A stretch of 9,740 nucleotides of DNA from Flavobacteriaceae bacterium (lineage in GTDB: Bacteria; Bacteroidota; Bacteroidia; Flavobacteriales; Flavobacteriaceae): the NCBI GenBank assembly GCA_030613745.1, contig JAUWLK010000082.1, positions 1 to 9,740 on the forward strand, read 5' to 3'. Made by a program: the position numbers and the translations under genes. Below, piece by piece: positions 1 through 8,086 of this stretch. The notes beneath the pieces are model-generated. The model was not told the origin of the DNA and did not search any database. It worked only from the letters and a program-made list of their open reading frames with translations. The stretch's first letter is position 1, and each line of letters opens with the position of its first letter.

Positions 1-147
1 GAAGCAGTACAAATTCATGGTGGTTATGGTTTTGTTAAAGAATACCATGTTGAGCGGTTAATGCGTGATGCTAAAATTACTCAAATCTATGAAGGGACTT
101 CTGAAATTCAAAAAATTGTTATCTCAAGAGCTATATTAAAAGATTAA
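1..147 (+). CDS. Acyl-CoA dehydrogenase, C-terminal end (partial, 5' end outside the window)
   Basis: Frame 1 is open from the first base to a TAA at 145-147, giving 48 residues. The peptide carries the family's C-terminal signatures: IHGGYG near its start, then RLMRDAKITQIYEGTSEIQ. In short- and medium-chain acyl-CoA dehydrogenases the Glu of the YEGT segment is the catalytic base that removes the alpha proton of the acyl-CoA, and the HGGYG and YEGT regions help bind FAD. The enzyme would catalyse the FAD-dependent first step of beta-oxidation in the cytoplasm, passing electrons to an electron-transfer flavoprotein. The tail after the motif is short (IVISRAILKD), as in butyryl-CoA-type members. 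Chain-length preference cannot be judged from this fragment. It ends 6 bases before a terminator hairpin, so it is the last gene of its unit. Confidence 0.93.
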   Translation, partial: EAVQIHGGYGFVKEYHVERLMRDAKITQIYEGTSEIQKIVISRAILKD

Positions 148-153
148 CACATT

Positions 154-196
154 GAGGTAGTATTGGATTTTCTATCACCAATGCTACCTCTTTTTT
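154..196 (+). terminator. Intrinsic terminator after the acyl-CoA dehydrogenase gene
   Basis: GAGGTAGTATTGG (154-166) pairs with CCAATGCTACCTC (178-190) in a 13-bp stem with one G-T pair and an 11-base loop. Six T residues (191-196) follow directly. It begins 7 bases after the TAA at 145-147. Stem, loop and T tract all fit a rho-independent terminator reading on the + strand. The 5' side lacks a matching A tract, so it is not obviously bidirectional. Confidence 0.9.
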
Positions 197-324
197 ATAT
201 TAAATATTCCACACGATTATTCCGAGCGAAAAGGAAAAAACAATTGATACAATTGAATAGACACTATAAAACACCAACTTGTTTTCTATAATTCTTTTTA
301 AATCTTAAAATCTTTACTTATCTT

Positions 325-332
325 TATCTTTG
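325..332 (+). promoter_or_regulatory. Candidate Bacteroidota -7 box (TAtcTTTG) for the cbpA-cbpM unit
   Basis: TATCTTTG matches the Bacteroidota -7 consensus TAnnTTTG exactly and lies 19 bases before the ATG at 352, after a terminator and with no other gene between. Transcription would start near 338-340, leaving a leader of only about a dozen bases. No TTG or TTTG is found at the expected 17-23 base spacing upstream; the nearest, at 279-281, is too far. The call therefore rests on the -7 box and position alone, and chance matches are common in T-rich DNA. Confidence 0.4.
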
Positions 333-351
333 AAAATTTTTAAGATAAACC

Positions 352-1260
352 ATGGCTTTCATAGATTACTATAAAACACTAAACTTAAACAAAAATGCCA
401 CTGAAAAAGATATTAAAAAAGCATATAGGAAATTAGCTCGTAAATACCACCCAGATGTAAATCCTAATGACGAATCTGCTAAGAAAAAATTTCAAGAATT
501 AAATGAGGCTAATGAAGTTTTAAGTGATTCAAAAAAAAGAAAAAAATACGATCAGTACGGTAAAGATTGGGAACATGGTGAAACTTACGAAAAAGCACGT
601 CAGCAACAGCAGCAATATCAACATTCTGGTGGAGGACAAACTTTTTCAGGAGCTGGAACCGGATTTACAGATAGTGATTTCTCAGAATTTTTTGAATCTA
701 TGTTTGGAGGTAGTACCAGATCTAGAAATACTAGGCAAACTAAATTTAAAGGACAAGATTATAATGCCGAATTACACTTGAATTTAAAAGATATATATCA
801 AACCAACAAACAAACCTTAACCATAAATGGTAAAAACATCCGCTTAACTATACCTGCAGGTGTTGAAAATAAACAAACTATAAAAATTAAAAATCATGGT
901 GGTAAAGGTATAAATGGTGGGCCAAATGGTGATTTATATATTACTTTTAATATAAAAAATAACACCAAATTCAAACGGGATAAAAACAATTTATATACTA
1001 ATGTAGATGTTGATTTATATACTGCCGTTTTAGGTGGGGATATAACTATTGATACTTTTAAAGGAAAAGCTAAACTCAAAATAAAACCTGAAACCCAAAA
1101 CGGAACTAAAGTAAAACTCAAAGGCAAAGGGTTTCCAGTATATAAAAAAGAAAATGCCTTTGGTGATTTATATATCACCTATTCAATAAAAACACCAACA
1201 AATCTTAGTAAAAAAGAAAAAGATCTATTTGAAGAACTGTCAAAAATCAAAATAAAATGA
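352..1260 (+). CDS. cbpA: DnaJ-family co-chaperone, CbpA-like (type II J protein, no zinc finger)
   Basis: This 302-residue J-domain protein should stimulate the ATPase of DnaK (Hsp70) and deliver unfolded clients to it in the cytoplasm. Residues 1-70 form the J domain, with the HPD motif at 33-35 in a KYHPDVNP context and helix IV ending KKYDQYG. A Q run (84-88) and a Gly/Phe-rich linker (about 92-125) follow. Residues about 135-290 are the two beta-sandwich substrate-binding domains (IPAGVENKQTIKIKNHGG, then NLYTNVDVDLYTAVLGG). There are no cysteines, so the CxxCxGxG zinc-finger domain of true DnaJ is absent. This architecture and length match CbpA of E. coli (about 306 residues). An in-frame TAA at 346-348 fixes the start at the ATG at 352. 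The stop overlaps the start of the next gene by ATGA. That the neighbour is CbpM-like supports CbpA rather than DnaJ. DNA binding, known for E. coli CbpA, is not shown here. Confidence 0.9.
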   Translation: MAFIDYYKTLNLNKNATEKDIKKAYRKLARKYHPDVNPNDESAKKKFQELNEANEVLSDSKKRKKYDQYGKDWEHGETYEKARQQQQQYQHSGGGQTFSGAGTGFTDSDFSEFFESMFGGSTRSRNTRQTKFKGQDYNAELHLNLKDIYQTNKQTLTINGKNIRLTIPAGVENKQTIKIKNHGGKGINGGPNGDLYITFNIKNNTKFKRDKNNLYTNVDVDLYTAVLGGDITIDTFKGKAKLKIKPETQNGTKVKLKGKGFPVYKKENAFGDLYITYSIKTPTNLSKKEKDLFEELSKIKIK

Positions 1261-1550
1261 AAATAGAAAATTTAATATCCATACAAACCATTTGTAATAA
1301 TTATAATATTGAGTTTTCATTTATTAATTCACTAAATGAATATAGTTTAATTGAAATTACTACAATTGACAAAATTCAATATTTGCCAAAAAATAAAATA
1401 AATGAAATTGAAAAAATGGTTCGTCTGCATCATGAGTTAGATATTAATTTGGAAGGAATTGATGTAATTTCAAATTTATTAGAAAAAATAAATACATTAC
1501 ATAATGAAGTTGATTTTTTAAAAAATCGTCTTGATTTTTATGAAGATTAA
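1257..1550 (+). CDS. cbpM: CbpM-like chaperone modulator
   Basis: This is a small protein of 97 residues whose start codon overlaps the stop of the J-protein gene (ATGA at 1257-1260), so the two are probably translationally coupled. The N-terminal half (LISIQTICNNYNIEFSFI, then a LIEI strand) resembles the truncated MerR-like fold of the CbpM family. The segment RLHHELDINLEGID at 56-69 is the most family-like part. The C-terminus from about residue 72 (LLEKINTLHNEVDFLKNRL) is a predicted helix or short coiled coil. In E. coli, CbpM binds the J domain of CbpA and blocks its interaction with DnaK. The same role is inferred here from sequence resemblance and gene order. A MerR-type regulator is an alternative, but the protein is too short and lacks an effector domain. 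No terminator hairpin is visible after the stop. Confidence 0.8.
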   Translation: MKIENLISIQTICNNYNIEFSFINSLNEYSLIEITTIDKIQYLPKNKINEIEKMVRLHHELDINLEGIDVISNLLEKINTLHNEVDFLKNRLDFYED

Positions 1551-1788
1551 TTTTAATTTCTAAGTCTTTCTAATTTTACCTTCTCTTTTCTATTGAATTA
1601 GTACAACTTGCATATTCATGCATTTTTAAAATTATTTTCACATATCTATATTTTAAGTTGCATTTTATTATTAATTTATATTTATTTTAATTATTATTTG
1701 TTGTTATTATTTTATTAGTGTTTTTTAATAATTTTTATTATATTTTTCTTAATGTTTTGCTTATTTTTGTGAACTTATTTTAATAAGT
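1551..1788. other. T-rich intergenic region before gltB
   Basis: These 238 bases contain no gene. The + strand is strikingly T-rich, with long runs of T and TTA/TTAT steps from about 1621 onward. Two small features stand out: TGCAT-ATTC-ATGCA at 1609-1622, a 5-bp inverted repeat with a 4-base spacer, and a second TTGCAT at 1658-1663, 50 bases after the TTGCAT at 1608-1613. CAACTT (1604-1609) and AAGTTG (1655-1660) are also mutually inverted. The region should hold the gltBD promoter and any operator. No clear terminator for the upstream unit and no riboswitch were recognised. Confidence 0.55.
1762..1769 (+). promoter_or_regulatory. Candidate -7 box (TAttTTTG) for gltBD
   Basis: TATTTTTG fits the TAnnTTTG consensus and ends 19 bases before the gltB ATG, a placement close to that of the candidate before cbpA. 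No TTG lies at a suitable spacing upstream. Because the surrounding DNA is almost all T and A, a chance match is quite likely, and the true promoter could be elsewhere in the gap. Confidence 0.25.
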
Positions 1789-4700
1789 ATGGCATATAAA
1801 AAACAAGGACTTTATTTACCTGAATTTGAACATGACAATTGTGGAGCAGGATTTATTTGCAGCCTTAACGGAGAAAAAACAAACAAAATAATTCATGATG
1901 CATTAAAAATATTGATCAAATTAGAACATCGAGGTGCAGTGAGTTCTGATGGTAAAACTGGAGATGGAGCAGGAATATTAATTGATATTCCTCATAAATT
2001 TTTTAAAAAAATATGTAATTTTCAACTACCTAATCCAAAAGAATATGCAGTTGGTATGATTTTTTTACCTAAAAGCATAAACCAAAATACTTTTTGTATA
2101 GATGTTTTAGAAGATGAAATTAAAAATCAAAACCTAAAAATACTAGGTTGGAGAGATGTACCGGTAAACCCAGAACATCTTGGAGAAATTGCTAAAAGAA
2201 ATGAACCTAAAATCAAGCAAATTTTTATAAGTAAGATTGATAAAAACCTAACTCATCATCAATTTAATGCTAAAATTTATACTGCTAGAAAAATAGCAGA
2301 ACACAAAATAATAAACTCAAAGTTAAAAGATAGTAAACAATTTTACATATCTAGTTTTTCTACAACAACACTCATTTACAAAGGTTTATTAATTCCTGAA
2401 GATATAAGAAATTATTATATTGATTTATCAGATTCAGATTTAACAACTCGTTTAGCACTAGTACATCAAAGGTTTTCAACAAATACATCTCCTTCATGGG
2501 AATTGGCACAACCTTTTAGATTTATGTGTCATAATGGTGAAATTAACACTTTACGTGGAAATATTAGTCGAATGAAAGCACGTGAAGAATTGATGCAGAG
2601 TAATATTTTTGACGATGATATCAAAAAGTTATTTCCTATTATTTTAGAAGGCAAGTCTGATTCAGCTTCCATGGATATGGTTGTTGAACTTTTAATAATG
2701 ACAGGTCGCTCACTTCCGGAAATTATGATGATGATGGTTCCTGAAGCATGGGAAAAGGATATAACCATGTCTGATAATAAAAAGGCTTTTTATGAATATT
2801 ACTCATGTATTATGGAACCTTGGGATGGACCGGCTTCAGTACCTTTTACAGATGGTAATTTTATAGGTGCTTTATTAGACAGAAATGGTTTACGACCATC
2901 ACGTTATACTATTACAAAAGACAATTATGTGATCATGTCATCAGAAATTGGTGTTTTAAATATTAAACCAGAAAATGTTATTCGTCACGGTAGATTAGAA
3001 CCCGGAAAAATATTTTTAGTTGATATGAATGAGGGAAGAATTATAGAAGATGAGGAAATAAAACAAGAAATTGTTTCAAAACATCCCTATCGCAAATGGC
3101 TTAATAAAAATTTATTACCACTTTCTAAAATTCCAGATACGGGAAATAAATGTCCAATTGAATTAGGATCTATTGATACCAGACAAAGATTATTTGGTTA
3201 CACCATGGAAGATATTGACACTATAATTACTCCCATGTGTAAAACCGGAAAAGAAGCTATCGGCTCTATGGGAATGGATACTCCTTTAGCAATTTTATCA
3301 GAGAAACCCCAATTACTCTACAATTATTTTAAGCAACTTTTTGCTCAGGTAACCAATCCTCCGCTTGACGGAATTCGTGAAGAAATTATTACTGATATTA
3401 GTTTAGCTATTGGAGAAGACAGAAATATATTTGAAATTAGTTCTGAACATTGTAAAAAACTAAAAATCCAAAATCCGGTAATTTCAAGTAATGATCTCGA
3501 TAAAATTAGAAATATTGAACATTCTAATTTTAAATCGGTTGAAATCCCTATGTTGTATGATATCAAAAGAGGGTTAAATGCACTTGAAAAAACACTTGAT
3601 CAAATAGTTTTACAAGCTTCAAAGGCTGTTGATCAAGGTTATAATATCATTATTCTAACTGATAGAGGTGCTGATAAATCAAATGGACCAATTCCTGCCT
3701 TATTGGCTTGCTCCTATTTACATCACTCATTAGGTAAAGAACAAAAAAGGTCAAAATTTGGTATTATTATTGAATCAGCTGAACCAAGAGAACCACACCA
3801 TTTCGCTACTTTATTTGGTTATGGTGCAAGCGCTATTAATCCTTATATGGTGAATGAAATTATTAGAGAAAAAGTAAGGAATGGTTCTATTACAGGAATA
3901 GATTCAGAAAAGGCAGTACAGAATTTCAATAAAGCTATTGGTAAAGGAGTACTTAAAATTATGAATAAAATTGGAATCTCCACTTTACATTCTTACAGAG
4001 CCTCACAAATTTTTGAAATTTTAGGTCTTCATAAAAAACTTACAAAAAAATATTTTCCAAACACTCCATCTCGTATTGAAGGAATTGGTTTATACTCTAT
4101 AGAAAGAGAAATTTCAAAACGCCACAAAAATGCATATTTTAACACTAATATTAATAATAATTTAAAATTAAATATTGGTGGTGATTTTCGTTGGAGAAGA
4201 AATGGAGAAAAACACATGTTTAATCCAACAACTGTTTCTAAATTACAACAAGCTGTAAGAAATAATAATTCAAAAAGCTATAAACAATATTCAAGAATGA
4301 TCAATGAGCAAAGTGAAAATTTTATGACTTTGCGTGGTTTGTTTGAATTTCAAAATCTTGACCCAATTCCAATTGAGGAAGTTGAACCTTGGACAGAAAT
4401 TGTTAAACGGTTTAAAACCGGAGCTATGTCTTATGGTTCGATAAGCAAAGAAGCACATGAGAATTTAGCCATAGCCATGAATAGAATTGGTGGGAAAAGT
4501 AATTCAGGAGAAGGTGGTGAAGATCAAAATAGATTTAGAAAAGATCTAAATGGTGACAGTAGAAACAGTGCTATCAAACAAGTCGCTTCAGGTAGATTTG
4601 GAGTAACCAGTAACTACCTTACCAATGCAAAAGAAATTCAAATAAAAATGGCTCAAGGAGCAAAACCAGGTGAAGGAGGCCAACTTCCGGGAGAAAAAGT

Positions 4701-6297
4701 TTTCCCTTGGATTGCTGAAGTTAGAAATTCTACGCCTTATGTTGGATTAATTTCTCCTCCTCCACATCATGACATTTATTCTATTGAAGATTTATCTCAA
4801 TTAATTTTCGATTTAAAAAATGCCAATAGAGAGGCAAGAATAAATGTAAAATTAGTTTCAGAAGTTGGTATAGGTACTATTGCTGCAGGTGTTGCTAAGG
4901 CAAAAGCAGATGTAATTCTAATTTCAGGTTTTGATGGAGGTACCGGCGCTTCTCCACTTACCTCATTAAAACATGCCGGGTTACCTTGGGAATTAGGACT
5001 CGCCGAAGCACAACAAACATTGGTTTTAAATAATTTAAGAAGTAGGATTGTTTTAGAATGTGATGGACAATTAAAAACCGGGCGCGATGTTGCAATTGCC
5101 TGTTTGCTTGGCGCAGAAGAATTTGGTTTTGCAACAGCACCGTTAGTTGCCTCTGGTTGCATTATGATGCGAAAATGTCATTTAAATACTTGTCCTGTAG
5201 GAATTGCCACACAAGATCCTGAGTTACGTAAAAATTTTAAAGGTACTCCTGAACATGTAATTAACTTCATGTATTTTATTGCTGAAGAATTGCGCCAGAT
5301 CATGGCAAAACTAGGCTTTAGAAGCATCAAAGAAATGATCGGACAATCACAAAAGATAAATTCCAAAAATGCAATTCAACAATATAATGCAAGAGGTGTT
5401 GATGTTTCTGCAATTTTGTATCAATCATCAAATTATTTAAATAAAATTATTTCAAATACCGAAATTCAAAATCACGATTTAGATCATGTTCTTGACTTTC
5501 AAATAATTCGTGATGCACATCCTGCAATATATCGCAAAGAAAAAATGCAATTGAATTATCCAATTGCAAATACTGACAGATCTGTTGGTGCAATTATTAG
5601 CAATGAAATATCAAAAATTTATGGAGCTAACGGTCTTCCAAAAAATACTTTACAAATAAATTTTACAGGTTCTGCCGGACAAAGTTTTGGTGCTTTTGCT
5701 ACTAAAGGACTCATATTAAAAATAGATGGAAATAGTAACGACTACTTAGGAAAAGGATTATCTGGTGCTAAGATTATTGTAAAAAAACCAGATTTAGCCA
5801 ACTTTAAAGCTCATGAAAATATTATCATAGGTAATGTTTGTTTTTATGGAGCCACTAAAGGAAAAGCATTTATAAATGGTATTGCAGGAGAAAGATTTTG
5901 TGTGAGAAATTCAGGAATAACTGCTATAGTTGAAGGCGTTGGAGACCATGGATGCGAATATATGACAGGAGGTAAAGTAATAATTTTAGGCAAGACCGGA
6001 AGAAATTTTGCTGCAGGAATGAGTGGTGGTATAGCATATGTTTATGATCCTAACCAAAATTTTAGAAATGGATTATGTAATATGGAAATGGTAGAACTCG
6101 AGACTTTGGATAAAGTTGACCAAAAAAATATTTATAAATTAATTCGAAATCATTATAAATATACGCAAAGCGAAAAAGCAAATGAATTGTTAGGTAATTG
6201 GGAGAACACAATAAATCATTTTGTAAAAGTAATTCCAACAGAATATAAAAAAGCACTTGAAAGATTAGCTTTAGAACAACAAATTGTAACAGCTTAA
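1789..6297 (+). CDS. gltB: Glutamate synthase (NADPH) large subunit, GltB
   Basis: The 1502-residue alpha subunit converts glutamine plus 2-oxoglutarate to two glutamates in the cytoplasm. Length is normal for the family. Domains in order: class II glutamine amidotransferase (about 18-430) with presumed nucleophile Cys18 in HDNCGAGF, implying removal of a 17-residue propeptide, and the HNGEIN segment at 248-253; central domain (about 475-775, PMCKTGKEAIGSMGMDTPLA); FMN and 2-oxoglutarate-binding synthase domain (about 850-1210) starting around GAMSYGSIS at 878 and including SGFDGGTGASP; 3Fe-4S cysteines C1124, C1130 and C1135 (C-x5-C-x4-C); and a C-terminal GXGXG beta-helix (about 1270-1460). 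All expected motifs are intact. The preceding in-frame codons reach a TAA at 1750-1752 with no other ATG, and the predicted Cys position also supports this start. There is no Shine-Dalgarno sequence. gltD follows after 2 bases. A ferredoxin-dependent enzyme is unlikely because gltD is present. Confidence 0.98.
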   Translation: MAYKKQGLYLPEFEHDNCGAGFICSLNGEKTNKIIHDALKILIKLEHRGAVSSDGKTGDGAGILIDIPHKFFKKICNFQLPNPKEYAVGMIFLPKSINQNTFCIDVLEDEIKNQNLKILGWRDVPVNPEHLGEIAKRNEPKIKQIFISKIDKNLTHHQFNAKIYTARKIAEHKIINSKLKDSKQFYISSFSTTTLIYKGLLIPEDIRNYYIDLSDSDLTTRLALVHQRFSTNTSPSWELAQPFRFMCHNGEINTLRGNISRMKAREELMQSNIFDDDIKKLFPIILEGKSDSASMDMVVELLIMTGRSLPEIMMMMVPEAWEKDITMSDNKKAFYEYYSCIMEPWDGPASVPFTDGNFIGALLDRNGLRPSRYTITKDNYVIMSSEIGVLNIKPENVIRHGRLEPGKIFLVDMNEGRIIEDEEIKQEIVSKHPYRKWLNKNLLPLSKIPDTGNKCPIELGSIDTRQRLFGYTMEDIDTIITPMCKTGKEAIGSMGMDTPLAILSEKPQLLYNYFKQLFAQVTNPPLDGIREEIITDISLAIGEDRNIFEISSEHCKKLKIQNPVISSNDLDKIRNIEHSNFKSVEIPMLYDIKRGLNALEKTLDQIVLQASKAVDQGYNIIILTDRGADKSNGPIPALLACSYLHHSLGKEQKRSKFGIIIESAEPREPHHFATLFGYGASAINPYMVNEIIREKVRNGSITGIDSEKAVQNFNKAIGKGVLKIMNKIGISTLHSYRASQIFEILGLHKKLTKKYFPNTPSRIEGIGLYSIEREISKRHKNAYFNTNINNNLKLNIGGDFRWRRNGEKHMFNPTTVSKLQQAVRNNNSKSYKQYSRMINEQSENFMTLRGLFEFQNLDPIPIEEVEPWTEIVKRFKTGAMSYGSISKEAHENLAIAMNRIGGKSNSGEGGEDQNRFRKDLNGDSRNSAIKQVASGRFGVTSNYLTNAKEIQIKMAQGAKPGEGGQLPGEKVFPWIAEVRNSTPYVGLISPPPHHDIYSIEDLSQLIFDLKNANREARINVKLVSEVGIGTIAAGVAKAKADVILISGFDGGTGASPLTSLKHAGLPWELGLAEAQQTLVLNNLRSRIVLECDGQLKTGRDVAIACLLGAEEFGFATAPLVASGCIMMRKCHLNTCPVGIATQDPELRKNFKGTPEHVINFMYFIAEELRQIMAKLGFRSIKEMIGQSQKINSKNAIQQYNARGVDVSAILYQSSNYLNKIISNTEIQNHDLDHVLDFQIIRDAHPAIYRKEKMQLNYPIANTDRSVGAIISNEISKIYGANGLPKNTLQINFTGSAGQSFGAFATKGLILKIDGNSNDYLGKGLSGAKIIVKKPDLANFKAHENIIIGNVCFYGATKGKAFINGIAGERFCVRNSGITAIVEGVGDHGCEYMTGGKVIILGKTGRNFAAGMSGGIAYVYDPNQNFRNGLCNMEMVELETLDKVDQKNIYKLIRNHYKYTQSEKANELLGNWENTINHFVKVIPTEYKKALERLALEQQIVTA

Positions 6298-6299
6298 TT

Positions 6300-7757
6300 A
6301 TGGGAAAGATAACTGGTTTTTTAGAATATAAAAGAGTTGATGAAAATTACAAATCTGTAAAAGAAAGACTTAAAAATTATGAGGAATTTACTATCCCGTT
6401 AAAAGAAAAAGATGCACAACATCAAGGTTCCAGGTGTATGGATTGTGGTATTCCGTTTTGTCATAGTGGATGTCCTTTAGGAAATTTGATTCCAGATTTT
6501 AATGAAATGATTCACAAAAATGAATGGAAAAAAGCTTTAGATATTTTACATGCTACTAATAATTTTCCAGAATTTACAGGAAGACTTTGTCCGGCTCCTT
6601 GTGAAAAAGCATGTGTTTTAGGAATTATTGAAGAACCGGTTTCTATTGAAAATATTGAAAAGAATATAGTTGAAAAAGGTTTTCAAGAAGGTTGGATCAC
6701 ACCGCATCCTCCAAAAGAAAGAACAAATAAAAATATTGCTATTGTAGGATCCGGACCTGCAGGCCTTGCGGCTGCACAACAATTAAACAGAGCCGGACAT
6801 ACAATTACTGTTTTTGAACGTGATGATGCAGTTGGTGGTTTATTACGCTATGGTATTCCTAATTTTAAATTGGATAAAGGAATTATAGACAGAAGGATAA
6901 CCATATTAAAAGAAGAAGGCATCTTATTTAAAACCAATATTAATGTTGGCATAAATTATTCTGTTGAAAAACTAAATGAATTTGATGCTGTTGTTTTATG
7001 TGGTGGTGCTACCCAAAAAAGAAGCTTACAAACTAAAGGTATAGATGCTAAAGGTGTTGAGCAAGCAATGGATTTTCTAACACAACAAACCAAAAACTTA
7101 TACGGTATTCCGTTTGATGAAAAAGTTATCTCCGCTAAAGGTAAAAACGTTATCGTAATAGGTGGAGGAGATACAGGATCAGATTGTGTAGGAACTTCAA
7201 ACCGTCAAGGAGCAAAGTCTGTTATTAATTTCGAGATTATGCCTAAACCGCCATTGCATAGAAGCAAAACAACTCCTTGGCCTTTTTGGCCTTTACAATT
7301 GAAAACATCTAGTTCTCACCAAGAAGGTTGTGAAAGGAATTGGTTGATTAACACTAAAGAATTTATAACCAATGATAAAGGAGAAATTAAAGCTCTTAAG
7401 ACTATAGAAGTGAAATGGAAATATACACCCGGACAAAGACCTCAACTCATCGAAAAAGAGGGTACAGAAAAAATTTGGTCTTGTGATTTGGCCTTATTGG
7501 CACTAGGTTTTACCGGCCCAGAAAAAACATTGAGTAATGAATTAGGTCTAACTCTAGATGAACGAAGTAATTACAAAGCCTCTAATTACCAAACCAACAT
7601 ACCACATATTTTTACAGCAGGTGATATGCACAGAGGGCAATCACTAATTGTATGGGCAATAAATGAAGGAAGAGAGGCTGCCAGAGAAGTAGACTTATTT
7701 TTAATGGGTAAAAGTAATTTACCAACCAAAGGAAGTGGAGATTTACCAGAAGTATAA
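6300..7757 (+). CDS. gltD: Glutamate synthase (NADPH) small subunit, GltD
   Basis: The 485-residue beta subunit takes electrons from NADPH and passes them by FAD and 4Fe-4S clusters to GltB. The N-terminal Fe-S region has Cys 46, 49, 54 and 58 (CMDCGIPFCHSGC) and Cys 97, 101 and 105 (CPAPCEKAC), as in the family. The FAD-binding Rossmann motif GSGPAG is at 150-155 followed by the FERDD strand end. The pyridine-nucleotide motif GGGDTGSD begins at about 288. FTAGDMHRGQSLIVWAI from 438 is the C-terminal FAD-contact motif. Length is close to that of E. coli GltD (472). The ATG lies 2 bases after the gltB TAA, so the subunits are co-transcribed and probably translated together. NADPH rather than NADH is assumed from the family. 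Homologous subunits occur in other oxidoreductases, but pairing with a full GltB settles the role. Confidence 0.98.
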   Translation: MGKITGFLEYKRVDENYKSVKERLKNYEEFTIPLKEKDAQHQGSRCMDCGIPFCHSGCPLGNLIPDFNEMIHKNEWKKALDILHATNNFPEFTGRLCPAPCEKACVLGIIEEPVSIENIEKNIVEKGFQEGWITPHPPKERTNKNIAIVGSGPAGLAAAQQLNRAGHTITVFERDDAVGGLLRYGIPNFKLDKGIIDRRITILKEEGILFKTNINVGINYSVEKLNEFDAVVLCGGATQKRSLQTKGIDAKGVEQAMDFLTQQTKNLYGIPFDEKVISAKGKNVIVIGGGDTGSDCVGTSNRQGAKSVINFEIMPKPPLHRSKTTPWPFWPLQLKTSSSHQEGCERNWLINTKEFITNDKGEIKALKTIEVKWKYTPGQRPQLIEKEGTEKIWSCDLALLALGFTGPEKTLSNELGLTLDERSNYKASNYQTNIPHIFTAGDMHRGQSLIVWAINEGREAAREVDLFLMGKSNLPTKGSGDLPEV

Positions 7758-8086
7758 TTGACAATATTTACAACTTTTTATCTAAACACATAACTGTTGA
7801 AAAACAGAATGAAAAATACTTTCATATGTTTTTAACATTTAATGTATTTTTTATTCTTTATTTTCTGTTTTTTTAATCATTTAATTTTATAAAAATCCAT
7901 TATTAATTGATCTCATTCTGATGTTCACTTGGTGTTAATAAATATCTGTTCGTTATATTAAAATCTTAAGAATCTCTTTAGATTTCATTTCTAGTTTTAC
8001 ATTATTCTTAACAGAGGTGATAATTTTTAAATTAGTAAAATCATTATCTCAAAAATTTAAATTAATTAACCTAAAATAAAACAATT
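7758..8086. other. Intergenic region between gltD and the OmpA-domain lipoprotein gene
   Basis: This 329-base stretch has no supported gene. Its first part contains an imperfect inverted repeat that may end the gltBD transcript (7800-7874). The rest is AT-rich and should hold the promoter of the next gene. No exact TAnnTTTG box was found; the closest is TAGTTTTA at 7992-7999, with one mismatch and no -33 partner. GATAAT (about 8020) and ATTATC (about 8043) form a weak inverted pair in the leader. The last 25 bases before the ATG are A-rich, as is usual for Bacteroidota translation starts. No riboswitch or RNA gene was recognised. Confidence 0.5.
7800..7874 (+). terminator. Possible terminator of gltBD within an imperfect inverted repeat
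   Basis: The left arm at 7800-7819 (AAAAACAG, then AATGAAAAATAC) is mirrored by the right arm at 7844-7874 (GTATTTTT, ATTC, then CTGTTTTTTT after a 7-base insertion). A small nested palindrome, ATGTT-TTT-AACAT, lies between them, and CTGTT-GAAA-AACAG lies just upstream at about 7794-7807. The final run of seven T residues would suit termination. The long stem is mostly A-T pairs and interrupted, so this is a much weaker case than the other two terminators. Confidence 0.4.

Noticed and set aside
241..256. Direct and inverted repeat CAATTGATACAATTGA before cbpA
   Set aside because: It is a short repeat of a palindromic hexamer in AT-rich DNA. It has no second copy elsewhere in the window and lies about 70 bases from the candidate -7 box, so an operator cannot be argued.
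524..781. Open frame of 85 codons on the + strand in a second frame
   Set aside because: It lies inside the J-protein gene, whose frame encodes a complete family protein. The overlapping peptide has no family resemblance.
1789..1839. Possible mis-annotated start of gltB, because the catalytic Cys is at residue 18 rather than 2
   Set aside because: Bacterial GltB proteins commonly carry an N-terminal propeptide that is removed to expose the Cys. No start codon lies next to the Cys, so the ATG at 1789 is accepted.
4797..5162. Open frame of 121 codons on the - strand
   Set aside because: It lies fully inside the FMN and Fe-S region of gltB, whose protein motifs are intact, and its peptide shows no recognisable domain. 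It is a shadow of the coding frame, as are the other - strand frames inside cbpA, gltB and the OmpA-domain gene.
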